64,000 nt of DNA from Berghia stephanieae. Taxonomy: Eukaryota; Mollusca; Gastropoda; Nudibranchia; Aeolidiidae. Shown here piece after piece: positions 42,723 through 54,600 of the stretch (position 1 is the first letter of the stretch; the number at the start of each line of letters is the position of its first letter). A program made the translations under genes and the position numbers. Below the pieces are notes generated by a model. It was not told where the DNA came from, ran no database searches, and was given only the letters and a program-made list of their open reading frames with translations. Location: assembly GCA_034508935.3 (NCBI GenBank), contig CM067445.1:83265807-83329806 (forward strand). Reading direction: 5' to 3'.

Positions 42723-42943
42723 GTGCAAGTATGTGCGAGTATGTACGTGTATCTTTCAGTATGTGTGAGCACATACTAGCACATACTTGCAACATACTTG
42801 CACAGACTTGCACATAATTGCACATACGTACACATACTAGCACACGTGCACACACTAGCATATACTTGCACATACTAGCACAAACATGCACATACTAGCA
42901 CATTCTTTTACAAAATTGCACATACTAGCACATACTGGAACAT
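42123..42943. repeat. CACATAC array 15, diverged and interrupted
   Basis: More diverged than inner arrays. Strand switch at about 42769. Split by a 255-base insertion. Confidence 0.85.
42465..42719 (+). mobile_element. Small 5'-truncated retroelement tail with (AG)n and (ATT)n
   Basis: Interrupts CCCCAGTATGT/GCAAGTATGTG of the array. A short TATGT lies on both sides (42460-42464 and 42720-42724). It holds an AG tract, about 100 bases of unique sequence ending GGACAATAAAGATTATTAT, and a pure ATT tail of about 60 bases. This is the pattern of a non-LTR element with a microsatellite tail. Family not recognised. Confidence 0.55.
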
Positions 42944-43025
42944 GGATGAAATTTAACGCTTTTTTGGGTGAAATTTGGAGATTTAGAAAAAGTTTCATTT
43001 TTTTTCATGAAATACTCAATTTTTG
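42944..43025 (+). repeat. AT-rich satellite fragment
   Basis: Repeats the end of the 42002-42122 remnant, so arrays 15 and 16 are a local tandem duplication of about 0.9 kb. Confidence 0.75.
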
Positions 43026-44117
43026 TACACGTATGCGCTAGTATGTGCAAGTATGTGCAAGTATGACTAGTATGTGCAATTATGTGTACGTATGTTCAAT
43101 TTTATACAAGTATGTGTAAATATGTGTATGTGTACGTATGTACAAGTTTGTACAAGTATGTGTAAGTATGTGTAGGTAGGTGTAATTATGCGTAGGTATG
43201 TGTAAGTATGTGCAAGTATGTGCTAGTATGTGCAAGATTGTGCAATTATGTGTACGTATGTGAGATTTTGTACAAGTATGTGTAAGTATGTGTAAGAAAT
43301 TGTAGGTATCTGTAAGTTTGTGCAAGTATGTGTAGATATGTATAAGTATGTGCTAGTATGTGCAAGATATGTAAGTTTGCCCCATTATGTGCAAGTATGT
43401 GCGAGTATGTACATGTATGTTTCAGTATGTGTGAGCACATACTAGCACATACTTGCACATACTAGCACATACTTGCACAGACTTGCACATAATTGCACAT
43501 ACGTACATATACTAGCACACGTGCACACACTAGCATATACTTGCACATATTAGCACATACTTTTACAAAATTGCACATACTAGCACATACTGGCACATAC
43601 TAGCACATACTTGCACATAATTACAAATACCTACACAGACTTACACAAACTATCACATACCTACACTTACTTGTTCAAACTTCCACATAAGTACACATAC
43701 TTACAAATACCTACACATACTTGCACATACTTAAACATACCTACACATAATTACACATACTTACACATATTTGTAAAAACTTGCACATACGTACACATAC
43801 TTGCACAGAGTTACACATACCTACATGTACTTTCACATACCTACACATACTTCAACAAAATTTCACATACGTACTTATAATTGCAAAAACCTGCACATAC
43901 TAGCACACACTTATACATACTTACACATACCTACACATACACATACCTACACATACTTACACATACCTACACATACTTACACATACCTACACGTACTTAC
44001 ACATACCTACACATACTTACACATACCTACACATACTTACACATACCTACGCATACTTACACATACCTACACATACTTACATATACTTGTACAAACTTGC
44101 ACATACGTACACGTATA
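43026..44117. repeat. CACATAC array 16, longest, strand switch at about 43435
   Basis: About 1.1 kb, with an extended TATGTG side of about 410 bases. It would make the largest hairpin of the set. Confidence 0.9.
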
Positions 44118-44716
44118 TCGAAATCTTCACGTTTTTTGAGTCAATTTTACGTTTTTTTGGATGAAATTTGACGATTTTTAACGTGTTTTAAGGTGAAATT
44201 TGAGTATGTAAATAAAATTTACGAATTTTTCAATGAAATATTCCATTTTCGTCATTGTTAGATTTGTACGTTAAAAAAATAAAATTTGGGACTTTAGAAA
44301 ATATCGAAATTTTCACGTTTTTTGAGTGAAATTTTACGTTTTCGGGTGAAATTTGACGTTTTTAAAAATAATTTCCAATTTTGTCCATGAAATACTGCAT
44401 TACAATGTCACAAAAAAAACAAACAACAAACTTGTGGACTTGCAAATTTGGAATTTTGAACGTTTTTTAGGAATTTGACCATTGTTTTACGTTTATTGGG
44501 AGGCATTTGACGTTTTTTTTCAAATTTCCGAGTTTTCCAGAATTTGATGAAATATTCGAATTTTTGTATGAAAATACAAGTTGTACAACGTAAAAAAATA
44601 ACATCTAGGACTTTCGGACATTTGGAATCTTTCACCTTTTTTGCGTTGAAATGTAACGTTTTTGGGTGAAATTTGACGGGATTTTTGAACAATTCAAACT
44701 TTTTTCATGTTATACT
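44118..44716 (+). repeat. Last AT-rich satellite block
   Basis: Four monomers, diverged. Stops inside CATGTTATACTC, where LINE sequence begins. Confidence 0.8.
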
Positions 44717-45690
44717 CAAAGATCGATATTTACACCTATTCGTTTCAACATTTATACCAACGAACAACCTGAATTGAGATCATCCGGACTTTGTGTGCTG
44801 ATGATCTGTCTCGAGCGTCCATGGCCTCTGATTTCAAGACCATTGAAGAGAGACTAAAAGACGCCCTGAAAACACTCTCTGAGTATTATTTAAAGAACTC
44901 ACTAAATGCCATCCCAGGAAAAAGTCAAGTATGTGCCTTCCATTTGAAAACCAGCCAATCAAAACAGGAAACTGAACATCTCCTGGAATGGGAACATATT
45001 GGAGAACAAGACATTCCCCGTTTACCCCGGTGTCACCTTAGACCAGACACTGTCCTTCTCTCAGCACACAAAGAAAACAAAAGCAAAGGTGGCCACAAGA
45101 AACAACCTCTAGGAAAACTGCCAAAAACTACATGGGGAGTAGATCCAAAATAAGCCCTTCTGGTAACTTGAAACCGACTGCAGTTCCAGTCCTCCATCGG
45201 CTGGCTGGCATTGGACCTCACCACATTCGAAGAGCTGCTTTTTCCAAAGCCCAGAAAAATAAAAAGGAAATATTCCCAAGGCACCCCTTCATGACCACAA
45301 CCCAACGACAAGTAGACTGAAGTTGAGAAAGAGCTTCATGACGGAAGAGAGCATCAACCCTGAACATGCAGACATGGAGGGATTGGGACACTTATGCAAA
45401 TTAATCCGTGGAGATCTGAGAGAAGAAATTTGCTCTGCGGAAATGATCTCCCCTGGAATGAATGGGTAGCACTGAACAGAGCACGGGCAAAACTTGGAAG
45501 AACATCTAGAAGCATGAAAAAGTGGGGGCTGGCTGAGACTAGCTTGTGTATATGTGGATGCCCAGATCAGAAGATGGAACATATCCTTAGAGAATGCCAG
45601 GACGGGCCCAGTTGCACTGACCATGACCATGACCATGTGTTGGGCTCGCTGTTAGAGCTACAAGATATAATGATTGAAAGAAGCGATGCG
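44717..45690 (+). mobile_element. Broken LINE (non-LTR retrotransposon), end of reverse transcriptase and C-terminal region
   Basis: The frame PIRFNIYTNEQP is followed after a frame change by DFVCADDLSRASMAS, an A/YADDL-type reverse transcriptase catalytic motif, then RLKDALKTLSEYYLKNSLNA and GKSQVCAFHLK. GVTLDQTLSFSQHTKKTK follows in another frame at about 45030-45090. The C-terminus has WGLAETSLCICGCPDQKMEHILREC, a Cys/His cluster usual at the end of jockey/CR1/RTE-type proteins. There are at least four frame changes and stops. The 5' two thirds of the element is missing and the start abuts satellite. Clade is uncertain. Confidence 0.75.
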
Positions 45691-46292
45691 TTGCTTTTGT
45701 GCAAGAATGCATATACCTCGGCAAAATTAGTTTTGAAAAGGAAAAAAAGTGATCATGTCACACCTTTGTTTTGGACTTTACATTGGCTCCCTGTTAGATT
45801 TAGGATTACATATAAAATTACTGTAATGTGCTATAATCAATAATCATATTAATGAAACTTCTCCTGTCTTTATATCAGATTTGATAAATTATGTATACAC
45901 TCCCTCACGCTCTTTAAGATCCAACTCTCAATCACGATTATGCGTTCCTAAAAAAAGGATCTAAGACCTATGCTGATCGTTCATTTATTCATGTTGCTCC
46001 CGCTGTCTGGAATTCTTTACCATTCAGTGTTAGGAGCGGGGTTGTGGATTCCCAGTCGTCTTTTAAAAAGAAATTAAAATCTCATCTTACGAGAAGCTCA
46101 CTAGATTAAATAAAACATCCTTTTAATAAGATATACATTTGTTGCATCAAAATTCTCATGACATAACATTACAATCTCCCTTCATCCGCCATTATTGTTA
46201 AATGTCCTGATATGATTTTATTCAATAATTCATGTCAACAGATATTTTTTTCGTCTCTGTATGCATATGCACGTTTGGTGAATGTGCGAGTC

Positions 46293-46343
<51 letters not shown>

Positions 46344-46466
46344 CTTGTATGGATGGGTGTGTGTACAAGAATGTTTTTAATGATGCTTTGCAGTTTTGTG
46401 CGCCTAGAGCTGTTTTGTCAACGGGATTGGGCGCTATACAAATAAACGTTATTATTATTATATCTC
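45691..46466 (+). mobile_element. Second LINE 3' end with (TTA)n tail
   Basis: The frame reads NAYTSAKLVLKRKKSDHVTP, then LHWLPVRFRITYKI, and later (frame changed) INETSPVFISDLI, PSRSLRSNSQSRLCVP and APAVWNSLPF. This is the conserved C-terminal end of CR1/L2/Rex-like LINE reverse transcriptases. A 3' UTR with a (TG)n tract at about 46297-46339 follows, then GGGATTGGGCGCTATACAAATAAACG and a TTATTATTATTA tail. It is inserted into or fused with the previous LINE near 45690. Confidence 0.7.
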
Positions 46467-46531
46467 CTGCGAAATAGTAAATGAAATAAAGAAATTAAAT
46501 TTTTTAAGATAAAAAATGTTTATAATGCATG

Positions 46532-46617
46532 TTAAATGTTGCTGTTGGTCAGGGACCCCTTGTAAAGTGCTTTGATTCACATTTAGTGGATATTCCGCAA
46601 TATTATATGCATGCTCA
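46532..46617 (+). mobile_element. SINE 3' end fragment
   Basis: TGTTGCTGTTGGTCAGGGAC-CCCTTGTAAAGTGCTTTGA matches the 3' part of the tRNA-SINE at 58505-58825 (roughly 80 percent by eye). The tRNA head is absent. Confidence 0.6.
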
Positions 46618-46695
46618 AGTTTCTTTCTTACCTTTAAGTAAAAAGTTACTTCATACAACGATATTTTAATAATTTTATATGTACTCAATTTACAG

Positions 46696-46776
46696 AAGAA
46701 TATCATCATTGAATGATGAGGTTGAAAAACTAAAAGTAGATGAGAAGTTAAACAGAGAGTCAGCGACTCGATATAA
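46696..46776 (+). CDS. Candidate 81-bp host exon, coiled coil
   Basis: Acceptor CTCAATTTACAG ends at 46695 and donor GTGAGT starts at 46777. The exon is 81 bases, keeps frame, and reads RISSLNDEVEKLKVDEKLN-RESATRYK with no stop in the frame starting at its second base. Leu/Ile/Val spacing and charge (SSLNDEVEKLKVDEKL) suggest a coiled coil. Same strand as the exon at 809-2504, so it could belong to that gene or to another whose exons lie outside. Short, but acceptor, donor and frame all agree. Parent gene not recognised. Confidence 0.5.
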
Positions 46777-46904
46777 GTGAGTATTATAGTTAAATGATAA
46801 GTATGTAGATTCATTTCAGATATTGAAAGACCTCAATAAACAATCTGACCATGCATCCTCCCTCAAGAGTGGACACGCCCACATGTACTCGTTCATACCA
46901 TCGA

Positions 46905-47435
46905 TGTTTTGTTTTTGTTTTTAAGGGTTTTATGGCCTGCCCTTGGCAACACATTAGGTTATATAGCGCCAGTAAATGGAAGTAAAATGGATAGTAAGTT
47001 CTAGAATTACAATTAAAGCACCCAAGAAAAAGTAAGACAAAGGGGAACTGAGAACAAATAGGGATCAGATGTAGATTCCAAGAGCATACCACCAATGTAC
47101 TTAGTTTGAAATCACCTACAAGTCTCATCCAGACACAAGCACAAAATCCAACAAGAGGAATACACTCAAATGCTTACATTATACATTAAAAATAACAAAT
47201 ATAATAATACATAACAGAGAGATGATTTACAAGGAAAAAAAGATCATCTCCCAAAACAATAACTATGCATTTGACTGTTTCCCTCCCAGCTAGGACTCCG
47301 GCCAGCGCCAGGACAAAACCAAGTAATCTCATTCCGAGACAAAGACAGAAAGCATGTTGGAAAACAGATATAAGGGGATAGAAGACACAGTATGTACCTC
47401 CCTGCCCGCTATGGGAGGTCAGGATCCCCACCCAG
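46905..47435 (-). mobile_element. 531-bp SINE-like retroelement, copy a (full length)
   Basis: Flanked by the exact 12-base duplication TCATACCATCGA (46893-46904 and 47436-47447). Read on the minus strand it starts CTGGGTGGGGATCCTGACC and ends GGCGCTATATAACC...CCATAAAACCCTTAAAAAC followed by an A/C-rich tail. This indicates target-primed insertion with the 3' end on the left. No coding frame is shared between copies. It may be a SINE or the non-autonomous derivative of a LINE; I see no clear tRNA boxes. Confidence 0.8.
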
Positions 47436-47447
47436 TCATACCATCGA

Positions 47448-49184
47448 CATTGAGACAGTATGTGTCTGTGTGTATTTTGTGTGTGTGAGTGTGATTGTCT
47501 GAAAGTTTGAGCGCATAAATCGCGTTACAGTGCGGAAAATAATAAATGCAGCCCCCTTTAAGTGAAATAAAATGTCTTTTATATTTATTTTTCCAAATAG
47601 TGTGTTAATTTTTACCGGAGGGCTTAGTTCTGCTCAGCAAATATTTTGGCAAATTTTGGTCTTTTTGACAAATTTCTTGGCAAATTTTGGGATTTTTTGG
47701 GGCAAATTTTGGCCCCAAATTGGCAAAAAATGCAGATGACATATAAAAGCTGCTCGGTTTAATCTTCCTCACTCACCTCTCTCGATAACGTATGCCTTGA
47801 CGGCCAGACTACTCCACTCCTCATATCACTTATATTTTAAAGATTTATATCTTGCTATCAAGACTTGGTCAAAACTCCAGTATTTGATTCTAATATCAAG
47901 ACGCCGGAACTTCATCGTTTATCTTTGCCAGTCAATGTCAGGAGTGTCGTTTCCGGATGTCCCTAATCATATCCCCTGCCTGGGAGTAAGACCTCACGAG
48001 TCTACACTACGTTATCCTCAAGATCCAGAAATTATGTAATATTGTCATCTTATCATTTGTAACTCCGTAATCATTATTTATTTACAAGAACATTCATCTC
48101 ATTAAATTTCATCTTTCTATATTCTAATCATCTTAAATCAATTCGTCTTTTGTTCTTTATTTTTAAAAGTAACTAGTAAATTCTGGGGGCCTTATTTGTC
48201 ACATCTTTATTTTATGAATGTAGTCGAGTTAGCTCTTAAGCACTCATTTAGACCATGACACTACCCTTTAGATAGGATGCTAGTTTAAATAAAGTACTTT
48301 CCGCCACACACACACACACACCCTAAAGGCCTAGCCACCCAATTATTTTTGATTAACTCCCTTTGCTTGAGAGCCAAGTATTGTACGAACTGAAGTATCG
48401 CAAATCTCGCCAAAACTAAATCTGAAAAAAAAACACCAAAAAAAAATCATTGATCTCTATTTGCTTCTTCTCTCGTCTTAAATTTACAGCTCTTCCCGAC
48501 TTAAAACAAAAACAAAAATACATATACACGTATATCTATTTTGACCCAGTTTTAATGGCGTAAAGAATGATTATTTAACTTGTACACATAAACTGCTTCA
48601 TTAGCCACTAGTAACTTTTATTGTTCCTATACATAGTCTATCGTGAAAGCATTAGAAAACAAATTGTTAGAAAACGAAGAGGCACTTCTAAGTCTTATTT
48701 CTCCAATCTTATAACTATTATAAGTACTACTATTCCCAAATAAAATAAATAATAGCAATGTTTTTGGGGTTTTTTTTTGCAATTTTCTAACACATTGGGA
48801 CGAAGAATTGTGTGTCTTCTGTCTATTTATAAACTACAAGTATTTTCTATTCATATGCAATTGTTTAAAAACTACATCACACCTTCGACCGTAAAAATCT
48901 ACTAGTTACAACGAGATCAAACAATCATTTTGTCATTGCAACAACAATGCCCATTAAAACATGATGGAACAGCCAAAATAGACCCACATTTTTTTCGGTT
49001 TTTATTAACCTGTAATTTTTTGGGATGACTTTCTAGCCTGGGTTTTTATTATACGACGGGTTGTTTTTATCGATTTATCCGTGTAATTTTTTTCATATCC
49101 AGTTTGTGTCTTGATGTTTATTTATTGCTAAACAAAAACAAGTGGAGAATTTATACACACACTACACTCATGGCGGCCATGTTG
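47448..49184. other. AT-rich non-coding stretch
   Basis: Contains a TG-rich patch (47460-47500), a run of CAAATTTTGG motifs (47640-47715) and a short CA repeat (48305-48322). TATAAAAGC at about 47744 and AATAAAG at 48291 are separated by about 550 bases, as in a promoter-plus-polyA repeat unit, but no terminal repeat or flank could be defined. No gene seen. Confidence 0.4.
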
Positions 49185-49553
49185 TTGCGCCAGTAAAAAG
49201 GAAGATATGGGATAGTAAAAAGTTCTAGAATTACACTATCAAAGTACTTAGTTTGAGATCACCTAAAAGTCTCACCCAGACACAAGCATAGGTCCCCACT
49301 AAGAGGAATACACTCAAATGTTTACAAATTATATATAATATAAAGAAAACATAATACAGTGCATAACCGAGAGATGATTTACAAGGAAAAAAAATATCAT
49401 CTCCCAAAACTAACAATACATTTCACCGTTTCCCTCTCAGCCAGGGCCAGGACAAAACCGAGTAATCTCATTACAAGACAAAGACAGAAAGCAAGTTGGA
49501 AAACAGATATAGGGAAATAGAAGACACAGTAAGTACCTCCCGGCCCAAGGATC
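49185..49553 (-). mobile_element. SINE-like retroelement, copy b (tail lost)
   Basis: Begins inside GCGCCAGTAAAAAGGAAG, lacking the GGCGTAAAACCC tail, and runs to GGCCCAAGGATCCC. Copy c is inserted at its right edge. Confidence 0.7.
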
Positions 49554-49564
49554 CCACTAAGAGG

Positions 49565-50010
49565 TTTGTTTTTGTTTTTAAGGGTTTTACGGCGCTTGCA
49601 ACACATTTAGGTTATATCAGCGCCAGTAAAAAGGAAGAAAATGGTATAGTAAAAAGTTCTGGAATTACAATTAAAGCACCCAAGAGAAAGCAAGACAAAG
49701 GGGAACTGGGAACAAATAGGGATCAGATGTAGATTCCAAAAGCATACCACCAATGTACTTAGTTTGAGATCACCTATAAGTCTCATCCGGACACTAGCAC
49801 AAAATCCAACAAAGAGGAATACACTCAAATGCTTACATTATTCATTCAAAATAACAAATATAATAATATATAACAGAGAGATTTACACAGGACTCCGGCC
49901 AGGGCCAGGACAAAACTAAGTAATCTCATTCCAAGACAAAGACAGAAAGCATGTTGGAAAACAGATGTAAAGGGATAGAAGACAGAGTAGGTACCTCCCT
50001 GCCCACCCAG
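49565..50010 (-). mobile_element. SINE-like retroelement, copy c (internally deleted, nested)
   Basis: Flanked by the 11-base duplication CCACTAAGAGG (49554-49564 and 50011-50021), sequence that itself belongs to this repeat family. Lacks about 90 internal bases around 49875, giving 446 bases. Confidence 0.78.
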
Positions 50011-50283
50011 CCACTAAGAGGAATACACTCACATGATTACAAATCATATGTTAAATACATTTTTTTAAAAGCATTACATAACAGAGAGATGACTTACGAG
50101 TAAAAAAATATCATCTCCCAAAACTATAACTATACATTCGACTGTTTCCCTCCCAGCCAAGGACTCCGGCCAAGGTCAGGACAAAATCAAGTAATCTCAT
50201 TCCAAGACAAAGACAGAAAGCAATTGAAAAACAGATATAGAGGGATAGAAGACACACCATGAACCTCCCTGCCCACTATGGGA
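50011..50283 (-). mobile_element. SINE-like retroelement, copy d (5' half on the minus strand)
   Basis: From CTAAGAGGAATACACTCACATG to CCTCCCTGCCCACTATGGG, the half far from the tail. Together with copy b it forms a recombined host for copy c. Confidence 0.65.
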
Positions 50284-50875
50284 TAGAGAAAAGGATGATA
50301 GATCTTGGCAAAGGACACAAACAGTAGCCTGTACCAAATGCTGAATACTAATGACATGAATAGTAGGGGTCGAAATATTTTTAAAATATGATGAATGGGT
50401 GGTTGTTTGCCAAACACGACAAAGCACATTTTAGAGAAAACAAACAACAAACAAATTTCATCGGTGTGTTCTTGTTTCGTTTATTATTTTCTGGGTTTTT
50501 ATGCCACCCACCCTCCACCAGTTTCTCTGATTTCATATCTTGACTAATACTAATAATTTCACTGTTCCATAGAAATGACTGATGACAGTCAATAAGTATC
50601 TTGGCATACCAATAAAGTTACATGATGAAGATGAACGAGGCTGGATTGGCCCAAACGCACACACACCAGGGTTGCTGATTCAGGAGACAAAGATTTACTG
50701 AACTTTGGCTTTCATGCAAATACATAAACTGATTCCCTTCTGAGTCCTGAATAAACTCCAGTAAAAAGACATTATGTGCAACTTACTTTCTTCTGTTTAA
50801 CAGGTGATTGGAAAATATACTGATGGTTTATAACACATTGAATCCCGTAAATATGCGGAAAATTGGCAACCTTGA
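50284..50875. other. Non-coding stretch
   Basis: AT-rich, no coding frame, RNA gene or known repeat that I can support. Confidence 0.35.
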
Positions 50876-51001
50876 CACACACACACACACACACAAACAC
50901 ACGCGAAAGCACATACTCATTCCCTTCCCCCTCTCTCTGTGTGTGTGTGTGCGTGTATGTATGTGTGTGTGTGTGTGTGTGTGTGAGATAGAGAGAGAGA
51001 G

Positions 51002-51088
<87 letters not shown>
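50876..51088. repeat. Compound (CA)n, (TG)n and (AG)n microsatellites
   Basis: CA at about 50876-50893, TG at about 50938-50985, AG at about 50989-51088. Confidence 0.95.
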
Positions 51089-51090
<2 letters not shown>

Positions 51091-51200
51091 GTCAGATTTG
51101 TTTTATAAAAGACATATTATTTTCATAACATTTCATTTTTGTTGAGCACAGAAACATAAATACCGCATTGCAGTATGGATCACAAATTTCACAGAGTGAG

Positions 51201-52621
51201 TGACATGTAAATAGATGGCACAATAACACGTCATCCAAATGGAATCATGTTCAGCAATAATTCAATGGTGACATTTAAATAGATGGCACCATAACACGTC
51301 ATCCAAATGGAATCGTGTTCAATGGTGACATGTAAATAGATGGCACCATAACACGTCATCCAAATGGAATCATGTTCAATGGTGACATGTAAAAATAGAT
51401 GGCACCATAACACGTCATCCAATGGAATCGTGTTCAATGGTGACATGTAAATAGATGGCACCATAACACGTCATCCAAATGGAATCATGTTCAATGGTGA
51501 CATGTAAATAGATGGCACCATAACACGTCATCCAAATGGAATCGTGTTCAAGGGTGACATTTAAATAGATGGCACCATAACACGTCATCCAAATGGAATC
51601 ATGTTCAATGGTGACATGTAAATAGATGGCACCATAACACGTCATCCAAATGGAATCGTGTTCAAGGGTGACATTTAAATAGATGGCACCATAACACGTC
51701 ATCCAAATGGAATCATGTTCAATGGTGACATGTAAATAGATGGCACCATAACACGTCATCCAAATGGAATCATGTTCAATGGTGACATTTAAATAGATGG
51801 CACCATAACATGTCATCCAAATGGAATCATGTTCAATGGTGACATGTAAATAGATGGCACCATAACACGTCATCCAAATGGAATCATGTTCAATGGTGAC
51901 ATGTAAATAGATGGCACCATAACACGTCATCCAAATGGAATCGTGTTCAATGGTGACATGTAAATAGATGGCACCATAACACGTCATCCAAATGGAATCG
52001 TGTTCAATGGTGACATGTAAATAGATGGCACCATAACACGTCATCCAAATGGAATCGTGTTCAATGGTGACATTTAAATAGATGGCACCATAACATGTCA
52101 TCCAAATGGAATCGTGATCAATGGTGACATGTAAATAGATGGCACCATAACACGTCATCCAAATGGAATCGTGTTCAATGGTGACATGTAAATAGATGGC
52201 ACCATAACACGTTATCCAAATGGAATCATGTTCAATGGTGACATGTAAATAGATGGCACCATAACACGTCATCCAAATGGAATCGTGTTCAATGGTGACA
52301 TTTAAATAGATGGCACCATAACACGTCATCCAAATGGAATCGTGTTCAATGGTGACATTTAAATAGATGGCACCATAACACGTCATCCAAATGGAATCGT
52401 GTTCAATGGTGACATTTAAATAGATGGCACCATAATATGTCATCCAAATGGAATCGTGATCAATGGTGACATGTAAATAGATGGCACCATAACACGTCAT
52501 CCAAATGGAATCGTGTTCAATGGTGACATATAAATAGATGGCACCATAACACGTCATCCAAATGGAATCATGTTCAATGGTGACATGTAAATAGATGGCA
52601 CCATAACACTCATCCAAATGG
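51201..52621. repeat. 57-bp minisatellite, about 25 copies
   Basis: Unit of 57 bases built on ATAGATGGCACCATAACACG, TCATCCAAATGGAATCRTG and TTCAATGGTGACATKTAA. Variants such as TTCAAGGGTGACATTT alternate regularly near 51540-51670. 57 is divisible by 3, so the minus strand stays open for 417 codons (19-residue period, WMTCYGAIYL-HVTIEHDSI). This is a periodicity effect with no start, signal or splice context. Confidence 0.93.
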
Positions 52622-53153
52622 TTTGTTTGTTTGTTGTTTTTAAGGGTTTTACGGCGCTTGCAACACATTTAGGTTATATCAGCGCCAGTAAAAAGGAAGA
52701 AAATGGGATAGTAAAAAGTTCTAGAATTACAATTAAAGCACCCAAGAAAAAGTAAGACAAAGGTGAACTGGGAACAAATAGGGATCAGATGTAGATTCCA
52801 AGAGCATACCACCAATGTACTTAGTTTGAAATCACCTACAAGTCTCATCCAGACACAAGCACAAAATCCAACAAAGAGGAACACACTCAAATGCCTACAT
52901 TATATATTCAAAATAAAAATAATAATACATAACAGAGAGATGATTTACAAGGAAAAAAATATCATCTCCCAAAACCATAACTATGCATTTGACTGTTTCC
53001 CTCCCAGCCAGGACTCCGACCAGGGCCAGGAAAAAACCAAGTAATCTCATTCCAAGACAAAGGCAGAAAGCATGTTGGAAAACAGATATAAGGGTATAGA
53101 AGACACAGTATGTACCCCCCTGCCCACTATGTGAGGTCAGGATCCCCACCCAG
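52622..53153 (-). mobile_element. 532-bp SINE-like retroelement, copy e, inserted in the minisatellite
   Basis: Splits a minisatellite unit and is flanked by TCATCCAAATGG on both sides (52610-52621 and 53154-53165). Starts (minus strand) CTGGGTGGGGATCCTGACC and ends GCGCCGTAAAACCC followed by AAAC repeats. Confidence 0.82.
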
Positions 53154-53213
53154 TCATCCAAATGGAATCGTGTTCAATGGTGACATGTAAATAGATGGCA
53201 CCATGACACGTGG
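53154..53213. repeat. 57-bp minisatellite, last unit after the insertion
   Basis: One more unit continues to ACCATGACACGTGG, proving that the retroelement landed inside the array. Confidence 0.85.
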
Positions 53214-53481
53214 AAAATCGACAAATTAATTCTCATTACATCTGGTGCAAGAAGAGATGATGTTGGAAAAAAAATATATATATAATCTCAAAATGTTTTA
53301 TTACTGCCTACCACCATACCACAGCAATTTCTAATGTCTATTTGGCACTTAATATTCACAATTTTCAAGTCTTAAATTTCAATAATTAATGTAAACATAT
53401 AAAGTGTTCTTTTTTCTTTCATTTAATGATTACAGTAATCATCTGAGTAAAGTAACAATATGAATAAAATATAAAATGACG

Positions 53482-54022
53482 TTTGTTTGTTTGTTTTTAA
53501 GGGTTTTCGGCGCTTGCAACACATTTAGGTTATATCAGCGCCAGTAAAAAGGAAGAAAATGGGACAGTAAAGAGTTATAGAATTACAATTAAAGCACCCA
53601 AGAAAAAGTAAGACATAGGGGAACTGAGAACAAATAGGGATCAGATGTAGATTCCAAGAGCAAACCACCAATGTACTTAGTTTGAGATCACCTAAAAGTC
53701 TCATCCAGACACAAGCACAGGTCCCAACTAAGAGGAATACACTCAAATGTTTACCAATTATATAATATAATATGTAAACTAAACATAACACAATGTATAA
53801 CAGAGAGATGATTTACAAGGAAAAAAATATCATCTCCCAAAACTATAACTATACATTCGACTGTTTCCCTCCCAGCCAAGGAGCTCCGGCAAGGATCAGG
53901 ACAAAACTAAGTAATCTCATTCCAAGACAATGACAGGAAACAATTGGGAAACGGGTATGGGGGGATAGAAGACAGAGCATGTACCTCCCTGCCCACAATG
54001 GGAGGTCAGGATCCCCACCCAG
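53482..54022 (-). mobile_element. 541-bp SINE-like retroelement, copy f
   Basis: Flanked by TAAAATGACG (53472-53481 and 54023-54032). AAAC-type tail at the left as in the other copies. Confidence 0.78.
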
Positions 54023-54061
54023 TAAAATGACGTCACCCTATATATATATCCTTTCTTTAAA

Positions 54062-54272
54062 AAATATAGCATTGTGGAGAACATTGTGCTTATTTGAGTC
54101 AATAAAAACATTGATACGGTGCACAACTCTACTGACAGATTTGAAAATTAGAAATATATTTTTTACAGATAGATAAACAGATAACTTGATTTCCTTTTAT
54201 AACTTAAAGTCAGTTTGAATGTTCGTTGAGTCACACAGATATCATAAAAATACGTACCGACGACACTAAACA
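54062..54272 (+). repeat. Direct duplicate, first copy
   Basis: GTGGAGAACATTGTGC through ATACGTACCGACGACACTAAACA matches 55634-55826 with small indels. Confidence 0.75.
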
Positions 54273-54600
54273 GTCCCAAAATCAACCAATTTCGTCACTG
54301 TAAAAAGTTGTCAGTTTGCGTCATCTATTCATGACATCAAGTATTATTATTACTTCCGTTGTGTTGTTGATTTAGCGGTGATCAGTGTTTTTATATAGAA
54401 GTATGTTCTAATTGAGTGTATGTTTATGTGTGTGCGTGTGTTTGTGTGTGTTGTGTGTGGTGTATACATGTGTGTGTGTTGGCATTTTTCAGCAAATCGT
54501 GGCATTCATGGTGATATTATTCACTTGATCACATGAAGGTATTTCAGTCGCCATTTTGATTCTTTTTTTACTATTAGGATTATCTCGAGATTGAAGGATT

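Noticed and set aside
45394-45843. Single host gene spanning the 149-codon frame
   Set aside because: The frame runs from one LINE end (CICGCPDQKMEHILREC) into another (LHWLPVRFRI); both are LINE motifs.
46811-47431. Recurrent minus-strand frames such as LKLSTLVVCSWNLHLIPICS in the retroelement copies
   Set aside because: They differ in length and frame between copies and include the tail; no domain is recognisable.
47640-48310. Possible solo long terminal repeat (TATAAAAGC to AATAAAG)
   Set aside because: No definable ends or flanking duplication and no second copy in the window; too weak to call.
51415-52668. 417-codon minus-strand frame with a 19-residue period
   Set aside because: Product of the 57-bp minisatellite. 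It begins in the inserted retroelement tail and has no gene-like context.
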